61,964 nt of DNA from Chara braunii. Its lineage: Eukaryota; Streptophyta; Charophyceae; Charales; Characeae. Numbering within the stretch: position 1 is the first letter of the stretch; each line of letters opens with the position of its first letter. Made by a program: the position numbers and the translations under genes. The notes beneath the pieces were generated by a model. The model saw only the letters and a program-made list of their open reading frames with translations, was not told the DNA's origin and did not search any database. The stretch is taken from assembly GCA_003427395.1 (NCBI GenBank), contig BFEA01000192.1, forward strand, positions 1,716,452-1,778,415, written 5' to 3'. Shown in pieces: positions 38,780 to 47,146 of this stretch.

Positions 38780-39176
38780 CTACGAGAATCGACATGCGTC
38801 GCCGGGACCACTGCCTCGCTATAAAATAGGGGACTTGGTGCAGGTACAAAAATACGCGCACTCCTTAAAAGTCCACCCACGCTACACAGGCATTTACGAA
38901 GTGAAGGAAGTTGGCGCACGAGGCCAGCACTCCGTGAAGCTGGTCCCCAGGCACAACTCACAGGGCCACCCGCTGACGAGGCACGCTGCTGCCCTCCGGC
39001 CTTTCCGGCCATCGCTAGATCAAGTGCGGCCACCTGTCCTACCCGAATCACCTTCTTCGTCCCCATCTCGTGCTCCTTCGTCCTCGCCTCCTTCTTCCCC
39101 TTCTCTCCGATCGGCGTCGTCGGCATCCGCAGAAGACCGTGCCTCGCAGAATGAACCATCGCCAACAGGAGCATGA
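38751..39176 (+). CDS. Integrase C-terminal module plus Pro/Ser-rich tail
   Basis: In a different frame from the catalytic core it reads PRYKIGDLVQVQKYAHSLK, then HPRYTGIYEVKEV and SVKLVPR. This is the beta-barrel (GPY/F-like) module that ends gypsy integrases, with the usual GDLV and Y-x-G-x-Y elements. After it comes a low-complexity Pro/Ser/Ala tail to TGA 39174-39176. No clear chromodomain was seen. The tail overlaps the first accessory ORF by about 26 bp. Confidence 0.65.
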   Translation, partial: DRTHQRQIRDYENRHASPGPLPRYKIGDLVQVQKYAHSLKVHPRYTGIYEVKEVGARGQHSVKLVPRHNSQGHPLTRHAAALRPFRPSLDQVRPPVLPESPSSSPSRAPSSSPPSSPSLRSASSASAEDRASQNEPSPTGA

Positions 39177-39699
39177 ACTGCTCGAGCACTTTCAGCCGCC
39201 CATCTCGGATGCTCTTCTTCGGAACTGGTTCAACAACGATCAGTAGCTGCGCTTCGACATTCAACAGGTGAACGTGCCGGCACCCAGCGTTGCCGACTTG
39301 GCGGTGTACTCGCTCCTCGCGCAGCGGGTGACGTACGCAGGTGTCTATGTGGACATATCGTCCGTGCTTGGCCAGGAATCCACGCGAGTGTTCATCGAGT
39401 TTCGAGCCATCCAGGTGGCGACGAACTTTGTGCACAGCGTCGCTACTCTCACCGGGGATCTGACCGTCTTGCCCGGGCACGATCGGGAGCCGGCGTATAG
39501 ATTCTTGCGCGATTACGCCCTTCAGGTGGCGAGATCGGTAGCGCGAGTGCAGGCTCGGGGCACTCATCGCTTCACTGCATACGAAGGACTTCTGCGGCGG
39601 ACTCCGGAGGGAGCACTTGCATTGGTGCTGCAGCTTCCCGCGCTCCTTCCTCCCGCCGAGCCCCTCAACATCCAAGTTGTCCCTCCCCCTTCTCTCTAA
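39151..39699 (+). pseudogene. Accessory ORF A of the gypsy element (one stop)
   Basis: About 182 codons from ATG 39151 to TAA 39697-39699, broken only by TAG at 39244-39246. It begins EHELLEHFQPPISDALLRNW and continues with a mixed hydrophobic domain (VFIEFRAIQVATNFVHSV; REPAYRFLRDYALQVARSV) and ends in a LPALLPPAEPLN tail. I recognise no family. No signal peptide or membrane helix is visible, so it is not an obvious env. The general pattern (beta-like stretch, then R-x-x-x-L helix, then LLPP tail) resembles ORF C and to a lesser extent ORF B. The next ORF starts at the very next base. Confidence 0.55.
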
Positions 39700-40113
39700 A
39701 TGTCTCCCTTCTTCTCTTACACTACCCTCCCTTATCAACTGACGCAGCTCCCCTATCCTATGCGCAACTTTCCCGAGTACCTAGTGGAGTTGACGGACGT
39801 GGAGCAGTTGCCGCCCGCCGACGAGGACGCGTGGGAGCTGCATCGGGCGCTGTATTCATCGGTGGTGCTGGGCATGTTCACATTCTTCGTGGAGCACGAA
39901 GTTCATAACGTCGGCGAATTCCTCCACGTGTACTACGTGATCGCCAAGCCGAAGCCGGAGCGAAAGAAGGGAACAGTGGCGCTTTATCCTTTTGGGAGGA
40001 TCGGAACGAATCGCCCGAGGCTCTTACAGCTCATTCACATCGAGTTGGTGTCAATTGCGCAGGTAATCACCGCGGAAGAAGAAGACTTGCAGCTCAGACT
40101 ACGGACCGCCTGA
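39700..40113 (+). CDS. Accessory ORF B of the gypsy element
   Basis: An intact 137-codon frame whose ATG directly follows the stop of ORF A (TAAATG). It reads NFPEYLVELTDVEQLPPADE, MFTFFVEHEVHNVGEF, LHVYYVIAKPKPERKKG and RPRLLQLIHIELVSIAQVI. No family is recognised and no transmembrane segment or signal peptide is convincing. Codon composition is normal and GC-rich, like pol. The stop-start junction suggests coupled translation (inference). Its second half can be laid against ORF C (xxMYHILVFAAVKRERR; RNRLLRRRIIRAIADLA), hinting at a common origin. Confidence 0.6.
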   Translation: MSPFFSYTTLPYQLTQLPYPMRNFPEYLVELTDVEQLPPADEDAWELHRALYSSVVLGMFTFFVEHEVHNVGEFLHVYYVIAKPKPERKKGTVALYPFGRIGTNRPRLLQLIHIELVSIAQVITAEEEDLQLRLRTA

Positions 40114-40140
40114 GCTCCGTGGAGATCGTATAACGTGGCG

Positions 40141-41121
40141 ATGATACCTGACTATCTGGCGCGTGAAGGGGAGTCCATGGTGGACTTCGGGCACAAAGAT
40201 AAGCCGCTGCGGCCTCCATCATCGTATCCAAAGCCGGCGGCCTTGAAGGCACCAAGAAAGCGAGTCGTCCCGAAGCGGCGACGAAGTCCATCGCCGGAAG
40301 CTCAGGCCAGTCGAGTGGGGCCTATAGAGGAGGTCGTCCAGCCTGCGCTGGGGTGCGAAGTCCATCCGGTTCACGAGAGAAAAGCCACACTCGTCATCGA
40401 GCCCCGACCGGGGGAGGACCGCCTCGCCGAAGAGCCGCGGAGATCCACAGGCCATCNGGAGTCGACACCTCAGCGGCCCCGCCTCCCCGATCTCAACAGC
40501 CATGCAGCCGGGCCATCAAGCGCAGGGGGGGATTGGGACGAGTTCCATATCCCGCATCTAGACCCCCCCTCCTTGCAGGACCGTTTCGATTTCGCCAGCC
40601 TGCCCGGGATACCCCGTTCATTGACATTAGCAGTTCCCCCGAGCCGGACGGTCCATCAAACCGATGTGGATCACATGGTGGAACTGGTCACCCTCCGGCT
40701 TGAGGCCATCGAGGGGGCGCCACGTCCCGATCTGACATGGGAGGCGTTCTTGGAGCCTCCATTCGATGGATGTATAGCGGCGAGGTTGGTGGGCACACTC
40801 ATCTACGAGACCGGCGGGCGGCCCAACATTATGTACCATATCCTGGTCTTCGCGGCGGTTAAGCGGGAGCGGAGGCCGTACACGGAGACCCATCTAGTTC
40901 TGACGGGTCCGCGAAATCGGCTGCTGCGACGACGAATCATTCGAGCGATCGCCGATCTCGCGCCACGGGTCCTCTCGCATGTGTCGGGGGCTTTCCTTTA
41001 CCCCTCCTTTGTCCAACACCAAATCAATGAAGTGGAAGTGCCGGCCAACTTGGCCGCGCTCGCGGTGCTTCTTCCTCCTCTTCCTCCCCCTCTCAATCCG
41101 GAGATTGATTACTTCCTATAA
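40141..41121 (+). CDS. Accessory ORF C of the gypsy element, with basic N-terminus
   Basis: About 326 codons from ATG 40141 to TAA, open apart from one ambiguous N (40457). The N-terminus has a strongly basic run APRKRVVPKRRRSPSPE resembling a nuclear localisation signal, then a Pro/Glu/Ser-rich linker of about 100 residues. A conserved-looking C-terminal domain follows (DLTWEAFLEPPFDGCIAARL; YHILVFAAVKRERR; RNRLLRRRIIRAIADLAPRV) ending VLLPPLPPPLNPEIDYFL. It lies 27 bp after ORF B and 0.3 kb before the 3' LTR. No known family is recognised. Gag-like, env-like and chromatin-targeting roles are all open. Confidence 0.6.
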   Translation: MIPDYLAREGESMVDFGHKDKPLRPPSSYPKPAALKAPRKRVVPKRRRSPSPEAQASRVGPIEEVVQPALGCEVHPVHERKATLVIEPRPGEDRLAEEPRRSTGHXESTPQRPRLPDLNSHAAGPSSAGGDWDEFHIPHLDPPSLQDRFDFASLPGIPRSLTLAVPPSRTVHQTDVDHMVELVTLRLEAIEGAPRPDLTWEAFLEPPFDGCIAARLVGTLIYETGGRPNIMYHILVFAAVKRERRPYTETHLVLTGPRNRLLRRRIIRAIADLAPRVLSHVSGAFLYPSFVQHQINEVEVPANLAALAVLLPPLPPPLNPEIDYFL

Positions 41122-41223
41122 TCATCTCCACCACCGCCTCTTTCTTTTTCTTCTTCTTTTCCGGATCTAAAGCTCGCGNGATGATACTCGCTGTGTATAT
41201 CTTTAAAAAAAAAAAACTTACCG

Positions 41224-41360
41224 ATCGGGNCAGCTGACAATGAAGGGGNCGCCCGATCGAATGTATACTATGGGAGGAGGCGATGGAGGATGCAGGATGC
41301 ATCCACGTAGATTAGGAAGATGATCGGGCCAGCTGACGATGAAGAGGCCGCCCGATCATC
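41224..41360. repeat. 40-bp direct repeat pair with palindromic ends
   Basis: GATCGGGNCAGCTGACAATG... at about 41223 recurs at about 41322. Each unit begins GATCGGG and ends CGCCCGATC, so each can fold. They lie just before the 3' LTR, where a polypurine tract would be expected but is not obvious. Confidence 0.7.
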
Positions 41361-41425
41361 CAAGATATGATGACATCAGCGGTCGGGAGACTGTTAATGT
41401 TTCGGAACCCCCTGCGTATCACAGA

Positions 41426-43747
41426 TGTGATAAGCTCAGATCCGTACCGCGCGGCTTGCCGTATCCCTGGGGAAAAATCCCGCGGAAGCCCCGAAGTACG
41501 GGCGCGGATAGAAAGGGGTTTTCTTTCTTTTTGCTTTTGTTTTCTTTTTTTTGAAACGGCTTTTTCATTTTCTTTGGTTAATAACTCCCGCAGGCGAATA
41601 ACGGTCGGGGTATGAAAACCAAGAAACGGGTACGGTTGGGACTTTTTGAATTTTTGCGCGCGCGCCCAAGCTCCGATTTCTTCGCGCGTCTCGCATCCCC
41701 GTTTCTTGCTTTGCCTCCTCGCGCCATCTTCCCTTCTTGCTGCGCGCATTTTCCCATGACGGACTCTTCGTCTTCCCCTCCGCCCAGCTCGATCCTTACC
41801 CCGTGAAGTGATTGGCTGCGTAGTTGGGATGCTCGGATCAATGTGGAGAGCGGGAAACCATGCGCCACTTGAACGGACACCCCAATCACGTAGGACAATG
41901 CCATCCCGCGGGTCGAACCCTCTAACTCCCCACCTTCCTCCTGTCCTGCTCATCTACAACCTGCGCTGCCCGCACCTCGCGCTGACAACCCGCCGCCTCC
42001 CGCGCTATAATTTCGTGCAACCCTCTCCTCTCTCTCTCTTTGATCTCGGCTGCAATGTTGCGCGAGCTATGCGCGAGAGTCCGCGGCGTCGAACAGGCTC
42101 GACGAGCCCAAGGATGGGCGGAGTGACGACGTGGGGTGGACCCGCGGTAGTCTCGGGGCGAAGCAGTCGGAGGGACGGAGCAGTGGTGGGGATTGGACGT
42201 CGGCCGCGGAAGGGCCTTGTGGCTATGGTGGTCGGTGGTCTTGGGGAGTTTTGAAGGCTGCGCCTGGGGGCGGCAGTTAATTGAATTTTTTGTGTACAAG
42301 AAGGACTCGCTTTTATCTCCATTGTTGCTTTGTCTATGCATGTCGTGTGTGTGAAGCCCCGAGTGATGGGAGTTGGTGGTACGCACGAGTGATGTCGAAG
42401 GTCCATGGATGATTAGATGTCCTGTCACAGTTTGTTGATTGCATGCATGTATGTGTGTATGTATTCGTCCGGGAGGGGATGGGGAAACTGAACTGGGGGA
42501 CCGTCTGCTTAGGAGTACGAGTGTGTTGGTCCGGTTGATCCCCTCCCCTCAGTGGTCTTTCCTGCGCTCGCGCGCGATTTCGGAGTAACTCACACACTCT
42601 CTCTCTCTGTCTCTCGCTCGCCCTCCTTTTTGAACTGATAGTCATCGCTCTTGGAGCTTCTTCTCCCCGTACCGGTGACGTCAACCGCCTGCGTCCGCCC
42701 GGACGGTCGACGCCCCCGCAAGGGGAGAAAGCTTAAAGTTCATCATCTTCCCTCGACGCACCCACTTTTAAGAGAGAAGAATTGCGTCGATTGTTGTATG
42801 GATTCGGTGTTGGTTCGGATGACCGGGAACGCGGGATCTTGTCCGTGTTCATCGAGTACCTCCGACCGTCTCATCTCGCTACCGACCTTCCCCATCACAA
42901 ATGACGACAGCGTTTACTGCGATGCGGACGTACGGCGTGCGCTGAGGCGGACGGAGCAAGTGTGTTGGCAGGACCCGCCTCGGGCGTGGGATACAAGGGG
43001 GAATGGGTTTGTCCTGATCGATTGTTTTGATTCCCCGACTCTAATATTGCCTTACACGGGTTTAACGGTGTTGTCCTGGTCGGCCGCTCACGCCGCGTGG
43101 CGGCCGCAGTTTGATTGTCACTGGTGTCGCCAAGGGGACTCGTGTTCTTGGCGATGGCTGGTCCTGGGTTACGAGGGAGCGACACGTTTCCCTGAGCTTT
43201 CTCGTAGTGCGGGGATGCTGCCCGCGCAGTTTTGAATTCGGATGCCGACGAGTCCTCCCGCCTCATCACCCTCCCGGAAACTTTCTCGCGGACTCTGTGA
43301 GTCCGACGCCGAGGCTTGACGGCGTCGAACCAACCACCTCTCCAGCAAAGACCCGAGGGTTCGGCCACTTCGTGAGAACCGAGGATGAGGCCTAAAGGCT
43401 TCGAACCCATCACCTATCCCCCAAACCCCTGACGGCCGAAGTTTTGTCTTCCACCGCCATGCCCCCCCCCCCGCCCCTTCTTATGCCTTTTCCCGTCCTG
43501 ATGCACGACGGCAGTTCGTTTTTGTGGAAACCTTTTTGAATTTATCGTCTCGGAGTGATCCGACCCCCACGGGACTTCGTGGCGACAGTTCGACCCCGGG
43601 GAAAACCTCTGGCATGAAACGAGGGCCTCCCGTTCCGTCCGGGAGACTCAACCCTTACGGCCAAAAATCCTCGGCCACGCCCCTCCTAGAACTCTGATCG
43701 GCGACCCCCTACGGGACACCGCGAGGGGGCGTGAGGTTGCGTATCAT
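41426..43747 (+). repeat. 3' LTR of the gypsy element
   Basis: Direct repeat of 30420-32980 starting TGTGATAAGC. The right edge reads GAGGTTGCGTATCAT and is followed by the AAGCC target duplication. It contains a 455-bp block (42374-42828) with no difference from the 5' LTR, while the flanking parts differ at several percent. Confidence 0.9.
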
Positions 43748-43752
43748 AAGCC
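43748..43752. repeat. 5-bp target-site duplication (right), AAGCC
   Basis: Partner of 30415-30419 at the outer edge of the 3' LTR. Confidence 0.75.
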
Positions 43753-44130
43753 CTCAGTGGAACAGACTTAACTACTGGCTGGGGTTATGTGGCACTCGCC
43801 TGCAGAGGAGCTCTACTACAATCAATCTGGAAAGCACGGAACAGTGCCACGTTTAGGGGGGAGCAGGCATCCTTCCAGAGTCAAGTAGGGCAGGTTAAAA
43901 GCCTGATTCGTTTATCCATCAGAACAAATTGGCAAGATTCCAGGTCAATTCAAGGAAAAACCGCTTCTGGTTCACACAAGCCTGGGCTTAGAAAGATGAG
44001 CTGGGTTTAATTTCTGATTGCAACTGGCTTCAAACATATCGTAGAGTTATCCAGGACCGCTTTCAGGTCCATAGGTTTAAACCACCAGTATTTGGCCCAG
44101 CAAGCAACAGTGGAAAAAAATAGAGTAGAA
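43753..44130 (+). pseudogene. LINE ORF2 C-terminal remnant, right half
   Basis: Continues the LINE interrupted at 30414. The frame reads ALACRGALLQSIWKARNSAT, FRGEQASFQSQ and LIRLSIRTNWQD. It aligns with AVIMRTIWHQRDSLIFRQEQ and LCRLCIWSDWNRQ of the minus-strand LINE at 44606-46255, the region downstream of the zf-RVT domain. Open to about 44010, with decayed similarity to about 44130. Confidence 0.65.
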
Positions 44131-44605
44131 ACGTTTCTAGTCGGATGAGTTTGGGCGCTCCTGTAGTGGCCCGTACGTTTCCTAAAATTGTGGCTTGTTA
44201 ACGGGCATTACTTTAGGAAGTACTGGTGGTTCAAGTGCTCTTGAGTGTGTACCCGCTCTGAGGTCTTCTTAAAGCACCAGTACATGGGCACCTGGGCTGC
44301 AGGCCTGACACCTCGAATTCTGGAAGGCTGAAACGAAAAGGCTACCGCCAATCCAATTTATCAACGGCAGGCCCAGCGTTTGACATTTCGGCCTCATTTT
44401 CTTGTGGCAACAAGTTTCGGACCGCAAGGCTGGGGGCGTGTACTACCTTCTTCCCCCCCTTGTGGTGTGTGTGTGTGTGTGTACGTGTGGTGGTGGTGTG
44501 GGGTGTGTGTGTGTGTGTGGTGGTGGTGTGGTGGTGTGTGTGTGTGTGTGTGGAATGCGGGACATAGGATGCGTTCTATTCGAATGCAACGATATGCGTT
44601 CTATT
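44131..44605. other. Spacer with (GT)n/(GGT)n tract
   Basis: No gene is visible. An alternating GT and GGT array occupies about 44461-44552. The end of this interval (44581-44605) is the left target duplication of the minus-strand LINE. Confidence 0.6.
44581..44605. repeat. Target-site duplication of minus-strand LINE (left copy)
   Basis: The 25-bp block CGAATGCAACGATATGCGTT(+5) recurs at 46256-46281 with one substitution and one inserted base. Confidence 0.75.
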
Positions 44606-46255
44606 TGAATAGCCCTATTTTTTTTTATTTTATTTTTTTTTTGGAGAAAACATTAATTCCTTACGAGAAACAGGGGCCCGGGAACACACCCCACATAACA
44701 ACCCGGTACACAAATACATGCTCGGGCCTTTACCCAGCTTTAGGCTCCTGGAAACCGGGTCCAGTGTCCCTCACCGAAAAGAAAAATCTCCAAAATGTTA
44801 AAAGGAACAGTCTAGCCCTGTACCTGAAGCAAGAAGAAGACTACCAGAAACTGGACCAGCTTCTCCCTGTTAAGCATTATCAGAGGACTAGCACTAAAGC
44901 GACCAGAGCCTAAAAATCTAAAATAATGGGCCAGAAACACTTTTGGCATAGTCGGCCTAAGACGGCTTCTGAAACAGCCAGAGGACATGGTCAGGCCCCC
45001 TGTTGGCCCTGGCTTAACCAAACTATAATCTTTGCCCCATGTCTTCCAAAACCTGGCCGTGCCTTTCTTAGCATAGCCTCTCTTGGCCTGTCGGTTCCAG
45101 TCCGACCAGATGCACAGCCTGCATAACGCTTTCAAATCTTGTTTAAGCTGGACTTCTTCGCACTGTTCCTGTCGAAAGATGAGAGAGTCTCTCTGATGCC
45201 ATATGGTCCTCATTATGACTGCTCTGAAGGTCTGAGCTACATAACAGGCTGCCTTATCATTCCTGTTCTGCTCTGCTGGAATGCCAGAAAGCGTGAATTC
45301 CTCTGTCCAATCAAAGTGAGACCAAGGTAGATTGGACCAGTGCACCCTCCACCACCCCCAAATCCGTTTAGAGAGGGGACAGTCCAACCACAGGTGTCGA
45401 TTAGTTTCCCATGGCCACTGACATCGGAGACACGTAGTTGAGACTTCCATACCTCTGTTAGACAAAAAAACTGCAGTCGGGATGACCAACAATGACTGTT
45501 GCCACAGGAGGCTCCCCAATTTTTCTGAAGGTAACTCCTTTAAAAGCTGCCAATGCTTCTCTTGTGTGGCTTTATCGTACTCCTGATATGTCAGCTCCCG
45601 CCTATGCTTACAAACTACCTCATAGGGGGAAGTGAGGGCTCTTTCTCTCAGCAGGCCAGTACCAACCTTAGAAGAATAGTGATGCATAGGGATAGTAGAA
45701 CTACGCTGCAGAAGCATTGTATTCCTGAACCAACGTGTGGGATCTACCTTAAGTGCGGACAAAAACGATCCCCTGAATCTTGCCCGCGGATGGGCTATCC
45801 CATGCCTATCCACATTCAGTTCAACTCTACACTCCTCTAAAATTGGTAAGTCTGTGCATGGGGTTTCTGACTCGAATCTGAGTGGAGCCTCTTCCGCCCA
45901 ACTGAGTTCTGCAGTCCACGATTGCAGCAGTGGAGGGTTAGAGTTACCACTCTCAATCAATCTAAAGAAGGTGCCTTCTGGGGCGGCGCCCTGCGCAGGC
46001 CGAAACCACTTGTCTTTCGCCGGTACTTGCCCGGCCTCCAGCATCTCTAGCCAATGGGGCGGGATTGCTGTCTGTAGGCTGTGTAGTTTCGTGCCCAGGT
46101 CCCTCAAGTAGGGGTATCTGCCTCTCATCTCTCCTTCTGTAAGCCAGCCCCTGTTATCCTCCCTTCTGAAATCCTTCACCCGAAAGATCCCTCTCTCTAT
46201 CCAACGCCGCCCAAAATTACCCGGCTCGCTAGCTGCAGAGAAAAGCCCTAAATTT
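44606..46255 (-). mobile_element. 5'-truncated LINE (non-LTR retrotransposon) insertion
   Basis: On the minus strand a frame of about 480 codons covers the ORF2 part downstream of the RT palm. It includes EVSTTCLRCQWPWETNRHLW and LDCPLSKRIWGWW, a zf-RVT zinc domain (CX2C, H-x4-C), then an alpha-helical tail (RTIWHQRDSLIFRQE; IWSDWNRQAKRG). The 3' end on the minus strand is an A-rich tail (plus-strand T-run at about 44616-44642). It is bounded by a 25-bp target duplication (44581-44605 and 46256-46281). This marks a target-primed insertion truncated at its 5' end. The frame's first Met lies in the duplicated target sequence and is fortuitous. No RT core or endonuclease remains. Confidence 0.85.
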
Positions 46256-46281
46256 CGAATACAACGCATATGCGTTCTATT
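46256..46281. repeat. Target-site duplication of minus-strand LINE (right copy)
   Basis: Partner of 44581-44605, adjoining the truncated 5' end of the LINE. Confidence 0.75.
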
Positions 46282-46350
46282 CGATTCTTTTCACATTGTT
46301 TGGGGAAAGAAGATAGTGGTTTAAACCACAAGTACTCCAGCAGGTCTTAG

Positions 46351-46530
46351 CCCCCCTCTGGGCCCCCTCTGATGCAAATGCATATGGACCCGTGTGGCGC
46401 ACCTATTCAGCCACCGCGTTAACGGCCTAAAAACGTGGAGGTGCAGTACCCCAGGGGTCCCCTCTGGGTCCCCTCTGACGCAAATGCATACGATTCAGCC
46501 ACCGCTTTAACGGCCTAAGAACGTGGAGGT
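46351..46530. repeat. Imperfect tandem duplication
   Basis: The block CCCCTCTGGGNCCCCTCTGA ... TTCAGCCACCG ... AACGGCCTAA ... AACGTGGAGGT occurs at 46351-46442 and at 46458-46530. The second copy lacks about 20 bp. It lies about 200 bp upstream of the U6-like sequence. Confidence 0.75.
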
Positions 46531-46741
46531 AATGCGGTCTTTTCCTTTTCTTGGTAATGCCTATTCCTTTATAACAATTCCTGTGTTTTTGTTTTGGTTC
46601 TTGTCAAGACACTCCCGCCTCAGAGCTTTTATTATTATAAGGGACGCTGTGCTCAACACGTGCCGCTCCCCACGAAAAAAAGTAGTCCTAATTAGTGATC
46701 TCCAAGTCATCTGTTGAGTACAGCCCGAAACACGAACGCAG

Positions 46742-46830
46742 GTCCTCGGGGAAATCCATTAAAATTGGAACGATACATAGCGGATTAGCATAGCCCCTGC
46801 GAAGGGATGACACGCATAAATTGAGAAATG
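46742..46830 (+). ncRNA. U6 snRNA-like sequence (probable pseudogene)
   Basis: GTCCTCGGGGAAATCC, then TTAAAATTGGAACGATACA, ATTAGCAT, GCCCCTGCG, GGATGACACGCATAAAT and GAGAAATG follow the order of eukaryotic U6 snRNA along about 89 nt. The AGC triad in ATTAGCA is kept. The invariant ACAGAGA box reads ACATAGC, the 5' stem is altered, and the normal end with a T-run terminator is missing (TGAAGGCAGAAG instead). No plant upstream sequence element or -30 TATA box is obvious. It is therefore likely a pseudogene. Its 3' two thirds seed the tandem array that follows. Confidence 0.75.
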
Positions 46831-47146
46831 TGAAGGCAGAAGAGGCGAGTCTTGGGAAACGTGGGCGACGANNNNNNNNNNNNNNNNNNNNNNNNNNNNN
46901 NNNNNNNNNNNNNNNNNNNNNNNNNNNNNNNNNNNNGAAACGTGGGCGACGATAAATAGCGGATTAGCATAGCCCCTGCGAAGGGATGACACGCATAAAT
47001 TGAGAAATGTGAAGGCAGAAGAGGCGAGTCTCGGGAAACGTGGGCGACGATACATAGCGGATTAGCATAGCCCCTGCGAAGGGATGACACGCATAAATTG
47101 AGAAGTGTGAAGGCAGAAGAGGCGAGTCTTGGGAAACGTGGGCGAC
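46772..47146 (+). repeat. 98-bp tandem array built from the U6 3' region
   Basis: Units starting GATACATAGCGGATTAGC and ending GGAAACGTGGGCGAC lie at 46772-46869, 46951-47048 and 47049-47146. A 65-N gap (46872-46936) lies where a further unit would fit. Each unit is U6-derived for about 59 bp plus about 39 bp of unrelated GAAGGCAGAAGAGGCGAGTC-type sequence. Units differ at only a few positions. Confidence 0.85.

Larger units (their letters stand above)
30420..43747 (+). mobile_element. Ty3/gypsy LTR retrotransposon, 13.3 kb, with accessory ORFs
   Basis: Layout: 5' LTR, primer-binding site, gag, protease, RT, RNase H, PHD-like zinc module, integrase (HHCC, DDE core and C-terminal beta module), three extra ORFs, 3' LTR. 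RT-RH precedes integrase, the gypsy order. The LTRs are mostly a few percent diverged and pol has several stops and frame changes, so this is a fairly young but inactive copy. It is inserted inside a LINE remnant with an AAGCC target duplication. The extra ORFs occupy the position where env-like or antisense ORFs occur in some gypsy lineages. Confidence 0.9.

Noticed and set aside
38692-39738. 348-codon minus-strand frame over the integrase end and accessory ORF A
   Set aside because: It is a shadow of GC-rich sense coding sequence. It has no motif, and sense frames explain the region.
46256-46269. Start codon of the minus-strand LINE frame
   Set aside because: It lies in the duplicated target sequence, so it is chance, not the natural start of ORF2.
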